64,000 nucleotides of DNA from Trichinella spiralis (lineage: Eukaryota; Nematoda; Enoplea; Trichinellida; Trichinellidae), in assembly GCA_000181795.3 (NCBI GenBank), contig CM012953.1, forward strand, positions 2,141,663-2,205,662. Reading direction: 5' to 3'. The position numbers were made by a program, and so were the translations under genes. Each line of letters begins with the position of its first letter. Within the stretch, counting starts at the first letter, position 1. The notes under the pieces are model-generated. The model worked only from the letters and a program-made list of their open reading frames with translations. It made no database searches and was not told where the DNA came from. Of the stretch, positions 11,964-25,300 are shown one piece after another.

Positions 11964-14126
11964 TATTCCTTGAAAGCAGCATTGCGAATAGAGTTGTGTC
12001 AGTGATTAAAATTTCGTAGTCTGTGTTCTTCAATGTTTAAAGTTGTGGTGTGGTTTTTTGTAATTCTTGTGTGCGTAAATTTTGCGTTGTTCTTGTCTTG
12101 TCTGCTTAAATCTTGTATTTCGAAATCATTTTTAGAAAATTGCCTTTTTATATAGCATAGTTAATTTAAACTATTATCATGAATTGCTGACACAACTGAT
12201 GAGTGAATAAAAGCTTTGGACAAAATTTTGTTTTGTGAATTTAAAAGTGACAATAAATGGTAGCATTTGTTTCAGTAATCGTAGCCGTGTATCGATGCGT
12301 ACGCTTGTTCGCAAAGTAAACTTCAATGCGTATCAAATAAAAGCTGCATGAAGTTTCGGCAAAGAAACATTAATTAAAGTTGCAAAATTTGATCGTAGGT
12401 GTGAGAGGTTTCGTAAAGTTTTTGCAATTGGGAAGATCTTCAGTGATTATATTTAGTATGCAATGAGTCATTCGAGGTCTGTAATTTATTTTAATTTTCA
12501 AGTAATAAACAAATGTCAGAGTTTATATTGTTATTATTCCATTTTAGGTTAAAAAATTTTTCAATATCCGATTTGTTTTAAAATGTATTTTTTAAAATTT
12601 GTCGACGGCAGTGATCAAATATAAAACAAGTGCAATGGAACTGCACATTTTTATTTAGTGTAAATGTCATGCAACACATACAGAATTATAATTTTACATT
12701 AAATTGTACCAAATCACTTTCTGATTTTGAAATAGGTAATCGTGATGGCAAAAATTGCAACTGATTTGTATAAATTTCAAGGCAACTTGTAAAAACTCTT
12801 ATCAAATCTGCATTCAAGTAAATGTTTTTGGGAAATAATTTTTCACATGTATCCACTCTGGAGTGAAATAAGTAAAATTGAAAAGATTTGAAAACGAAAC
12901 ATTCAAGAGCAATTCAAACAAACGTAGTTTTTATCATTTGTTTTTTCAAATCCCACACCCACTTGTTTCAAAATTCTTCTTCTGAAACTTTAAAAATCAC
13001 CAAAAACAACTACATTACAATGATAAATTTGGAGATTTCATTGAAAAAACGAGATTGTTTATCAAAAGCAATTTATGAAGAAACAAATACAAAAAACAGT
13101 AATGTCTACATTTCTGAAAAATTAGTTTTTAAGCATTTTTTTGACTCTTTAAATCCATGTTGCTAAATTTGTTTTTCAGCTTTTGCATGTCAAAAGTTGA
13201 AAAATGAAACTGTTCATTTTCACGCATAATGGTGAATTATGAAACGCTAAATTCTTGCTGCTCAGTGGTGCAGTAAACCGTGGTAAAAGTCGTTTTTTGT
13301 TCGTTGCCTTCTGATATGCCAAGCTTCTTGTGCAATCTTAAGCTTTATTATTCTACAATCCATTTGAAAACTGCTCACATTAGAATTTTATTTTGCACAA
13401 CATGTACTGGCTAGCAAAACTTGCATTTCAGCTGCAAAATACAGCTTTGTTTGTTTCTAGCTGCCTTGTCGTTGCTTGCTCAAAATGTTGCAAATGTTTT
13501 ACATCGCAAAATGCTAAAAATACAGGCAGTCTGCTGTATAATTTATATAATATCTGCTAGCATTTTACTCGCGAAAGTATTGATTAAAATTTATTTATTT
13601 TGTTATTTTTTTGCAATAATTCATTTATCTGCTTTTGTACATAAAGATTAATATTGCAAAGAGAAGCAAAATAGAGAATAGTTAAACTGCAAAATATTTC
13701 TCTTTTTTGACAAATGCATGCAATTCAACATTCAAATGTGTTTTTTGCAATTTTTAGAAGTATTTTTACTGTATGCACTGTTAAAAATACACGAAATGCA
13801 AGTATATTTTTTGATGATTTGCAAATTTACTGTACATCATGAAATATTATATAATTGAAATACGATTTGAAAATGATTTGTTTTTTTATAGAAAAATTAA
13901 ATCAGTTATTTAAAAAAATTTTTTTGATTTTTCAATAGTTGCAAGGTGCATTGCAATTGGTGCATTGATGGTGGTAGTGGATGAAGTATTGTTGCAATTA
14001 AAAATTACCGTTTGTTGATATTTTGCTCAGAATAAATTTTATCTGAATTTTTGAAATTTTAAATACCATTTTAAAGGGAATTTGAAAAAAGTGATCAAAA
14101 GGTGTTGTTCACTATAGAAAATTATA
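11964..14126. other. sHSP 1 3' UTR and intergenic region
   Basis: The sHSP 1 3' UTR extends to about 12230, ending after AATAAA at 12206-12211. The rest is AT-rich with no supported gene; short ORFs near 12888 and 13421 have no recognisable features. Confidence 0.5.
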
Positions 14127-14178
14127 GAATTTTCTACGCAGAAATGTACTTGCACATCAACCACTGATCCTATATAAA
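14126..14178 (+). promoter_or_regulatory. Heat shock promoter of sHSP 2 (HSE and TATA box)
   Basis: AGAATTTTCT (14126-14135) is a perfect nGAAnnTTCn pair, followed by a GAA unit at 14141. AATGTACTTGCACATCA (14143-14159) differs from the sHSP 1 promoter block at one base. TATATAAA is at 14171-14178, about 80 bp upstream of the ATG, the same spacing as in sHSP 1. Confidence 0.75.
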
Positions 14179-14257
14179 GGGTTGTTTATCGCGGCTGCAA
14201 TCATTTGCTTTGGTTGCGTTCAGCGAGTTTGGCTGGTGTGCACTACATTTTGTAGAA

Positions 14258-14755
14258 ATGGCCTTGACTGCGTGGTATAATCCGTGGGTTGATGATCCAT
14301 TTTGGCCGTCGTCTCGACCGGCTCGCTTCTTCGAGGATCTGAGCCGCATGATACGCAGCTTTGATGACATGTATCGAGGTTTGCCGAACCAGATGAACGT
14401 GCCAATGAATGAGCTGTCGATGTGCGGAAATGCATCCGAGGTGGTGAACAACGACAACAAGTTTGAAGTTTCACTCGACGTGAAGCATTTCAAACCTGAA
14501 GAGCTGACTGTGAAAACTACCGACAATCGTCTCGTCATCACCGGCAAGCATGAGGAGAAGCAAGATGAGCATGGCTTTGTCAAACGCGAGTTTTCTCGTT
14601 CTTACTATCTACCACAAGGCGTTAAGCCGGATCAGTTTGTCTCCAACTTGGGTCCGGATGGAAAGTTGGTTATTACAGCACCGAAGCAGGCGATTGAAGG
14701 CAGCAACGAACGAAAAATTCCAATCACCGCCGCTCCGGCTGCTCAGAAGAGATGA
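14258..14755 (+). CDS. Small heat shock protein (alpha-crystallin/HSP20 family) 2
   Basis: Intronless 165-residue paralogue of the gene at 11469. The start is the ATG at 14258 (MALTAWYNPWVDD); an upstream in-frame extension exists but would run back toward the TATA box. The N-terminal arm again has RPARFFEDLSR. The alpha-crystallin domain, about residues 60-147, contains EVVNNDNKFEVSLDVKHFKP, ELTVKTTDNRLVITGKHEEK, DEHGFVKREFSRSYYLP and DGKLVITAPK. The C-terminal IPI motif is in RKIPITAA. A poly(A) signal AATAAA is at 14966. The coding sequence is visibly richer in GC at third positions than that of sHSP 1, although the proteins are close, so the duplication is not recent or the copies evolve under different codon pressure. 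Confidence 0.95.
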   Translation: MALTAWYNPWVDDPFWPSSRPARFFEDLSRMIRSFDDMYRGLPNQMNVPMNELSMCGNASEVVNNDNKFEVSLDVKHFKPEELTVKTTDNRLVITGKHEEKQDEHGFVKREFSRSYYLPQGVKPDQFVSNLGPDGKLVITAPKQAIEGSNERKIPITAAPAAQKR

Positions 14756-15161
14756 AGTGCAAAGTGCGGAACGAAGAGCAATGCAAAGTGCAGGCTTATT
14801 TTAAGCGTTTTTTAAAGTTGTGTTTAATGATTATTGTAGTTTTTTCTGAATTTCAATGCCGCCGCTTTTTTACGTAGATATTTGGGCTTAGTCATTGTAA
14901 TGAACATGCGGCCAGATTTAGTTTCGTCAAATTTCAGTCTTGCATTGCGCGGTGTGTTATTGCGAAATAAAAGTGAAAGCCTGCATTTGTTTGTTTTTTG
15001 TAGTCCAAATTTGCAATTGCATTGTTACAGAGTTGCACGCACAACTGAGTTTGCAGCGTAATTCTGCGCAGTCAAAGGGGACGTTTCTATAGAAGCCGTT
15101 TAATCAAGTGAAAAACATCGATCGTTACTTTATTCTTAACAAAAACACTCAAATATAAAAT

Positions 15162-15514
15162 TCATTCTGGCATTTCGCCTTCTTCTGCTTCTTCAACTCC
15201 GCGAATGTATAACACGTTGTTGCAACTTAAAAAATATTACTTTCAATGATGCACTGACAAAAGCAAAAATTAAAATTACCGAATAAGCACTTCGCCAAGA
15301 TTTCCTGCTAAAGTACCATTAGTATACTCTTCTGTGTGCGCTAATTGCACATTCATATAATTATCTGTTGAAATCAGATAACCTTTATATTCTGGACCCC
15401 ATTTTAATTTTACAATGACTGGTTTGCCTGTTAAATTAATCAAAAACGGTTTGGGATTGATTGGATTTACCTATAAACAATAAGAACAATTACTTCAACT
15501 TGTCATACTGTCAT
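15162..15514 (-). CDS. SNRPF: Small nuclear ribonucleoprotein F (SmF)
   Basis: SmF is one of the seven Sm proteins that form the ring on U1, U2, U4 and U5 snRNAs. Exons: 15514-15509 (only ATG ACA), 15470-15280, 15225-15162. The product is 86 residues, the same as human. The sequence [20 protein letters not shown] and [20 protein letters not shown] is Sm motif 1; [19 protein letters not shown] is Sm motif 2, with the Arg-Cys-Asn RNA-contact triad. The acidic tail ends in EEGEMPE. The two-codon first exon and its 38-bp intron (GTATGA to TATAG) are inferred from phase and expected length; the start could instead lie in a more distant exon. The downstream exons are certain. It diverges from PFDN4. 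Confidence 0.93.
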
Positions 15515-17253
15515 GTAATCTAACAACAAAACTTATAATTACAATTCACAAAACTACAGTCTGTTGTTGGTTTTATTTAAAACACAATGTTTTGAAATTA
15601 TCAAATAAAATAAATTATCATAAACTCGAATCTATCTAATTAATTTTGTCTTTATACGACAAACTTAAGTCATTACTTCAACTACAAGAAAGTTGTTTTT
15701 AATTACATAAAAACATACATGCATATGTTATAGAAACAAAAGTAGGACACTACAATACTTTAAAACTTGAAATTGAAAATAAAGTAACGTATATCTGTTT
15801 AAAAAAGCAAAGCGAAACGTTCAACTTCAATGCAAGCTTATGAAGAAAAATGTTAAGAAATAAACATTTTATTGTTTAAAACAAAGAACTGTAATGTGAG
15901 GACAACAGTATATTAAAATATTTAAATACCACTAATATAAATGAACTTGAAAACATTATTAACTTGGTTAAGAATTAAAATTTAACAAAGCTGAGGATAA
16001 AAACGAACAAATTGCTTTGATGGCATTTAAAAAAGTTACATATATTATATAAAACAAGCATTTAATAAATGTAAATAATTCAATAAATTACCATGATTTT
16101 CAGAAAACAACTGCAAATTCAAGAGTGTTTAAAATTACTTTAAGTACTACAGTAAGAAAAGTTCAATAATTTGATTTGGAAGCTCAAACTATAAAACAAT
16201 GAGATTAAAATAATATAACTGATTTTTTATTGGAAAAAATTAAAAGAATTTAAAAATAAAATAAATATGGAAATACTAGAATTTTTATTTAAAGTATAAA
16301 TTATATTTAGGGATGGTCTAACTCGGGTTAAATTTTTTCCGCATCTTCTCATTGGCTGTTGATAACGCTATCTCATTGGATTGAATACAAATTTAGCCCG
16401 AGCTGGACAATGCCTCCTACAAAACAATAAACAATGCAGGTTTACGGTAATATCGTCACATATTCAAAAATATAATACAGTAAAATAATTGATTTATACA
16501 ATGTTTTATTACAATACTAATACGAATCATTTTTAATTATAATTATGTATCTGCATTTATTTGTATCATTTCTTCTTCCTAATTGATTCCCAAAATGTTT
16601 ATCACATATGTCAGTTTGACTTTCATTTTTCAAATAGGTATATTAAAATGTACCTATTATTGCGTGTTATAATGCATAAATGATGTATCATAACAATAAA
16701 TAAATAAATAAATCTAATTGAAAAGATGTTTGGAATTTATGTAAACACATCATGTAATAAGTTAACTTTTATTGAAGCAATTTCTCCGCTTTTTAGCGAG
16801 TTAATACTCTACTATTTTATCAAAAAATGGCAAAATAGTTACATAATAACAAATAAATTGCTTTCTTACATTTCACAGTATCACTTTCATCATGACAGAA
16901 ATTTCTTTTAATTTGTCTTGCAAATCATTTTTGTAGGTGGATTAGATTATTCCAAGTTTGTGATATTATATTGAATATACTTTTGATGCTTCAGCAATCA
17001 TTTTTTAAATAAAAATTATAACATCAGAATTTCAATAAATTAATACACTGGTAATTACCACAATAAATACCAACACTGGTATTAATTTTTGAGTTGAATG
17101 AGTTCTTTTCATTAGAATTGATATCTTTTCGTCAGTTATAATTTGTTAATATTTTACCTTAAGGATTTGTTGTCAACTTGTGCTTTTTCATCTACATTTT
17201 ATTTTAAGGAAAACTCTTTGTTTCATTTCGAATTGTTTGTTGATTGATCAAAT
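15515..17253. other. Intergenic region between SNRPF and PFDN4
   Basis: AT-rich 1.7-kb spacer between divergent genes. It holds a candidate short MITE at 16310-16417 and otherwise nothing I recognise. Confidence 0.5.
16310..16417. mobile_element. Candidate short palindromic MITE (TA-flanked)
   Basis: The left arm CTAACTCGGGTTAAATT (16318-16334) has an imperfect inverted partner at 16389-16407, which reads CCAGCTCGGGCTAAATTT on the other strand. The outer ends are G-rich (GGGATGG and GGAGGCATTG) and both are flanked by TA, as in Tc1/mariner-like insertions. It is 108 bp and non-coding. Only one copy is visible here, so element status is tentative. Confidence 0.4.
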
Positions 17254-17634
17254 ATGTCCGGAAGACCGATTACATGTAATGTGATGGATAGCGATCAGAA
17301 GAAGATAGCTGAATTTTCCGTATTAAATGCTCGCCTTGAAAGAAATGAAGAAAACCTTCGCAGACGGGAGGCTCTCTTGCTTTGTTTAAAAGATGCTGCC
17401 GACGAGATACTATTACTTGATGAGAACGATTCAATTCCAATGTTGTTTGGTGATTGCTTTATTCATTTAAATCAAGGAAACGCATCCAGTGAATTAGAAT
17501 TCAGATATAAAGCATTAAAAGAAGAAACTGATCTGGTGGCTGAAATGATTGGTGAAATGAGGGAAAAAGCCAATGAACTTAAAGTTTATCTTTATTCGAA
17601 ATTTGGTGATGCCATATCTTTAGATCGAGAGTGA
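17254..17634 (+). CDS. PFDN4: Prefoldin subunit 4
   Basis: Prefoldin is a cytosolic hexameric chaperone that hands nascent actin and tubulin to the CCT chaperonin; subunit 4 is one of its four beta-type chains. This intronless ORF encodes 126 residues (human 134). It has two long coiled-coil helices: an N-terminal one through FSVLNARLERNEENLRRREA and a C-terminal one through LKEETDLVAEMIGEMREKAN. Between them is the beta-hairpin region LLLDENDSIPMLFGDCFIHL, typical of this subunit. The end, LKVYLYSKFGDAISLDRE, matches the family's YAKFG-type tail. AATAAA lies at 17741. It converges on ABHD18, with 227 bp between the two stop codons. Confidence 0.95.
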   Translation: MSGRPITCNVMDSDQKKIAEFSVLNARLERNEENLRRREALLLCLKDAADEILLLDENDSIPMLFGDCFIHLNQGNASSELEFRYKALKEETDLVAEMIGEMREKANELKVYLYSKFGDAISLDRE

Positions 17635-17861
17635 ATCTGATTTTATTTTTCCACGTGAAAAACGCGTTTTTCAACTTTATTTTCATATTTGACTGTTTTT
17701 CACTTACTCTCATTGGTGCAAAGTAGTAAAACTTTTAATCAATAAAGTCAATAATTATAAATTAATCATTTAATCAATAAATAAGTAAATGTTCTGATTC
17801 TTTGTTCATCACAAATGGATAACATTGTCAAGTGGTGTAAATAACATATTTTTGTCAGCTT

Positions 17862-20118
<2,257 letters not shown>

Positions 20119-21066
20119 AATAACATGAAATCAGTCAGTGGTGAGCTATATAAACAACAAAATAAGCGCATAAACGATAAAATCACAAAATGGTCAAGTT
20201 TAATGTACAGTAAAAATTACAACAGTTTTTTTACTAAAATGTTTAAGCATAAATGATTTTCACGTTTCAGATTTTATGAACTTGTGAAAAACAAATAAAA
20301 TATCAAACAGAAATGAAAAAATAATAATATCAAAATTCTGAACACTTCTTCATTATATATTTTAAAAATACGAATGACTTATAATGAATTTTAATGGAAT
20401 TTCATTTCAATGTTTGAAAATGTTTTGTAAAAATTGCATTACGGTAACAATAATACTTGATGTTTTTTATTGTAATAGGTGAAGTGTAAAGTGCGTTTGT
20501 TTTTTCGGTTGAAATATTTAAGTAAGTAAATTTGCATTTTTTGAGATATAATTAGTTAAGTTTTGCCCAGTTATTAAAACTTTTTGTTTTATGCACTGTT
20601 TTAGAATCATCGTTTTGGAATTTTTAGTACTGTTGTTTTTTTCATCGTAGCTGTTTGTTTAATATTTTTAAAACTGTACAAAATTGAAAAGCATTTTGTT
20701 TCTTAACTGAATTTTATTAATAACGTTTAATGCGAAATTTTGAAACGATAAAAATTTTAATGCTTTCATTATAGCAGCATAGTTTGCATTCAATGCATGC
20801 ATATTTTACTTATGTTTGTATGTACTTCTGACAAGATATAATTTTTTTATCGTGAGTGACTTTTATGTTTTATTTCATTTTATGTTTATAAAAGCATTTA
20901 ATGAACTTGTTGTTAGTTATTCTCATACATCTTTTTGTATTATGGAAAAATGCATGTTTTTACTTTACAATTGTGCGAGTACTATTTTGTTTTGCTTTTT
21001 CAAAATTTTTCTTTGAAATATGGAAGCGTTAATACATTTTCTTTAACTTAATATATTTTCATTAGG
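20119..21066. promoter_or_regulatory. Divergent promoter region, ABHD18 / POLR3G-like
   Basis: 948 bp separate the two start codons. The sequence is very AT-rich with no clear TATA box or other element, so its promoter role comes only from position. A short ORF at 20816 has no recognisable features. Confidence 0.35.
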
Positions 21067-22039
21067 ATGGGTCGCAGAAAAATTCCAGAATTGTCGGTAG
21101 GACGAATGTTATGCAATGAATTTCGAATTACCGAAGATGAATTAAACAAATATGCCAAAAAATTAGACGATAGCAATTTTCCAGTAAATTTTGATTTTTT
21201 TACAAGTAAATGTGTTACTGTTATGTTTTTATTTGTCAATTAACATTTTTAAAAGTTGCATTTCAGTCTCTTAAAAATAAACCGCTTCCAATAACGCTCA
21301 GTTCTTCAAATGCGTATATGGCATTTCGCATAGAACAGATTCGACAAACTATTCGCTCGAATGCGGAAGCGGAAATTTATTATAATTCAACGCTAACGTC
21401 GACAAATGATGATGGACAGAATGAAAATGGATTTGGTCTTGGCCGGACGTTGCCGGCATGTATGTTTTTCGTGCATGTGTGTAAATAGAAAAAGAAATGA
21501 GAAAGTTTTTCAGATGATGAGTTGTTTCCGAATGAATTGACTTCTGAAGAAAACAAAGCTCCTTTGAAATATCGCGCGAAAAATGAGCCATATTATATTG
21601 AATCAGCAGTATGTTAATATTTTTACTTTGTGCAAGTATTAAAATCAGTCAATTTAGATGTTCAGATTTGCATGTTACATTCAATAAGTTGAATGATAAT
21701 ATATGTGGAAATTCGATTTTGAATAGATGATAATTTGTTTTGAAATTTTTCAAAAGAAGTTTAATTAAGGATTTGAAAGTGGATGAAATTGAAGAAAAGA
21801 AATTTGTCGTTGATGCAGAAGACAAAAAAGATCCAGAAAATCCGACTGTTGAAGATGGTTCCGATTCTGAGGATATGGCCGACGAGGAAGAACCGGAGGT
21901 AATTGTGGATAACGTTATTTTTAAATTATATTCCAAATACTTTTCTGTATAGGATCATGATTACGTTAATTCGTATTTTGATAATGGCGAAGATTATTTG
22001 GATGAATCTGAGGAAGATGAGGATCAAATTTTTATGTGA
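21067..22039 (+). CDS. RNA polymerase III subunit RPC7 (POLR3G-like)
   Basis: RPC7 (yeast Rpc31, human POLR3G/POLR3GL) belongs to the RPC3-RPC6-RPC7 subcomplex that helps Pol III initiate at tRNA and 5S genes. Exons: 21067-21183, 21267-21459, 21514-21608, 21770-21898, 21953-22039, giving 206 residues (human 223). The N-terminus is MGRRKIPELSVGR; KPLPITLSSSNAYMAFRIEQ matches the region in which human POLR3G has KPVPL; and KAPLKYRAKNEPYYIES resembles its central helix. The C-terminus is the most diagnostic: acidic, ending DHDYVNSYFDNGEDYLDESE, against human NDYINSYFEDGDDF. The start of exon 4 is the least certain boundary, because acceptors at 21750-21769 compete; the one used keeps phase. The gene can be served locally by its product, since tRNA-Ser at 57.6 kb is a Pol III gene. 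Confidence 0.85.
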
Positions 22040-22346
22040 TGCTCTCTCTTATCAGGTGTTGAAAAATGTTCTTCGTTGTTGTTAATAAAGTGAAGAATAA
22101 AAAAATTTGAATTTGCTCAACAAAATTGATGTCATATTGCCAAGTCAAAATTATTATTTTTTAAATGAAAGTTCCAAAGATGACGTGTTCAAATAAAACG
22201 TCGCATTTACTAGGAAAATTGATTATTCCACGGATGAACTTCAAATGCGCATCAAATAAAAACAATATTGAGCGTATAAATAGATTAATCAATTAATTAA
22301 TTTAAATCATGATGAACAGATAAAGAAAAAAAATTAAAGGCACTGG

Positions 22347-25300
22347 TTATTTTTTGTTTGCATTTTCAATTGTCCTTAAAGCTTCATCGAGCTTTTTCTT
22401 CAGAGTTGCATTTTCTTTCCGAAGAGTTTCAATTTCTTCTGATTTTCGTTTCAACTGCTTCAACGTACTAATTGCCATTTTTCCTGAAATGAAATACATA
22501 TTAAGAAAAAAAACGAATATAAAATCAATCAATTCAAAATTCATAAAAATGGAGAAAAACAAATAAATCTAAATGCTGACCAATCAGAACGATTGACCAA
22601 TGAATGAATGAATAATTCATGAATGAAGACGACAACGCTCGTCTGTGATACTTACTCCACTGACCCTGCAAAATGCATCCTGAATCGAGTAGAATGTACA
22701 CTGGATCCGGGATTCTTGGATCAAAAATTGACAGTTGTACATTTTTCAAACACAGTTTCACTCGCATTTGACTCAGCTGATCAGTGGAACTGTAATCTTG
22801 TACAAACGCGGACAAATTGGCCAAATTGTCACTGCTCAGATGCATTTGCACATTCGACACGTTCGCTTCGACAAGGCAGAGATTCAAATTTATTTGTTCG
22901 TTTTTGATTGTCACGTTCAATGAATATTCTGATGTTGAATTTTCAACTGTGGTCATCAGTGTCGGTTCGTCGTTTTCTGATTGAAACAATAATAATGATA
23001 ATAAATTAATAGAAATTAAATAAGAAAATGGTTGACATAAAGAAAAAACAACAACAGTTACAGTACCTTTTTGAGAGAAGAGTTTGTAAAAATCACGATA
23101 TGGAATTTTTTCAATATCCTTCACCGCAATTACGGGACTGCACATGTCGATTCGATAAAGAAGACCAATCAACGACATACGCAGCCGAAGTCTGTGAAAT
23201 GTGAATTTCACAGCGCACATCTGGTGAAAATAATGACAAATGTGGTGAAGTTTGGTAAAATAAACATGAAAAACAACAGACAACAGATACTGACCATCTG
23301 GTTGGACATTTTTTGAATTAAATCTGAATTCTGTGCAGAATCGACCACCTCCTCAGCCAGAGATACAGTAGCCGAGTTGAATATTGAAAAGATTTCATCA
23401 AACAGTGAATGTTCCTTGTGATCCACAACAATGAACGTCTCTTCATCGTCGTCATCATTGGAGAAGTTGGTCACAATTGAACCGCTTTCCTCGTACGAAT
23501 ATGCTAATTAAAATATTGAACAATATACAGTTTGAAATGAACAAAAAAACCAAATCATATTCTGTTTAGCCGTTTGGCTTGTTTTTTTAAAAGCTATTTC
23601 AAACTCGAAGAGGGAGACGTATTTTTCACAATTATTTATCACTAAGAAAGTGTGAAAGCGCTGTATATCTGTTCTGATTATTCATATTTGCTCTACAACT
23701 TCGGAAAATCCACAGGACAAGAATTCTACTCGAAGAATTTTCAAGAGAGTAAAACTATGCGAGTTATAAACAAAAGTTACCCGCTCAAGTGTAATGCAAA
23801 GAAGCTGAAACTGTGCCAGCAGACATTCTTGCAATAAATGTGATCATCAAGTGATAAATTAACTTCTTCTTTATCCAAAATTTAATTCAAATAAAAAAGT
23901 GAATAATATTTTACAAAAATTAGAAAGCTTGCATATATATACTGTACCGGGGTCGGATTCAAATTTGCACGCTTGATCAACGCTGTGTTCGTCGGTTGGC
24001 GATGAGTCGGCATCGTTTTGGCAAATTTCACGAAAAGTGGTCGATCGACTCGAACTTTCCGTCTCATCCCAAAAACTTTTGACACCAACAGTGTCGACGG
24101 TTTCGGCAAGTTTCAGTTTCGAAAATTGTCGATCTAAACAAAAAACGACACAATTCAAATTATTAATTTTGTTTTTCATATTTTTTTGTAAATCAAAATG
24201 TGCTTTTTCACTCTCAAAAAATTATACTAATTGGTGGGAGAAGATTTTAAAACAATTAATCTGCTTGTTTGGTTAGCTTTTCCTCTCCTTTTGTTTGCAT
24301 GAAAAGCACTTACAACATTGATCATTCGCTTCGGTAGGTGAACGACAACACAGTTCTGAAAAATAATTTTATTGTTACAACATTTAAGTCGTTTAATATT
24401 TTTTATAAGACATTGCTTCTCGCTTTTTCCCTATGAAAATATTCAATATTGAAAAATAAATATTCAACAAAAAATCTACTCCAATATTGTCGCCTTTTTG
24501 GAACAAAATTAACAATCACAACATAAACCGTATAAAAATAAGTAAAAAAATAAACTTTAGTTAAAAAATAAATATTATTTCTGTTTGCTTATTTCGGTGT
24601 TTCATAAATTTCAACGATTTTAACTATTAATCGACAATGAACGTAGTTTACAAACTGCAAATTATTAAATAAACACTGATTCCTGATAGAAAAAACAAAT
24701 TAATACTTGAGCATCATTTGTCCATTTCTACGTATTAATTAAATAGCAGCAGGTGAGCAAATTAATTAATTGAACAAGAGTATAAGGGACTTTTTGCAAT
24801 TGGAAATGAAAACTAAAACTGAAAAATAGCAAGCAAAAAGGCAAAAAAATTACAGCTAAAGAAAATGAAGGGAAAGATTCGTTGTTGTTATTATTATTTG
24901 CACACGGACGCAGTGGCGTGAGAACGGAACGGTACAAGCAAACAAGCACTCGAGAGGGGCACAGTTGAGTTCGCGGTAAAGTTGGCCAATCGACGTCGAC
25001 ATTGTCGAGTGGTTCCCAATCGCGCGCCACACCTACGTGGATTTATTTCCCCCCGATGTGTTCAGCTTATTTCCCAAGCAAGCCTTGCCCACGACTGGCC
25101 GGCAAAAACCCATTCTACCAGACCAACTGACGACGATTCATCGAACAAACAAGCCCATTATTGACTGGAGAAAACAGTCGACGACGAGCTAAAGCAAACA
25201 TTCATCGCCACAGCACACGACTGAACAGCTATAATAACGTTGTTGTGAAAATCGTCTGATTGTCGTTCCGATACTTTCTCCGATAGTCTGAATATACATA

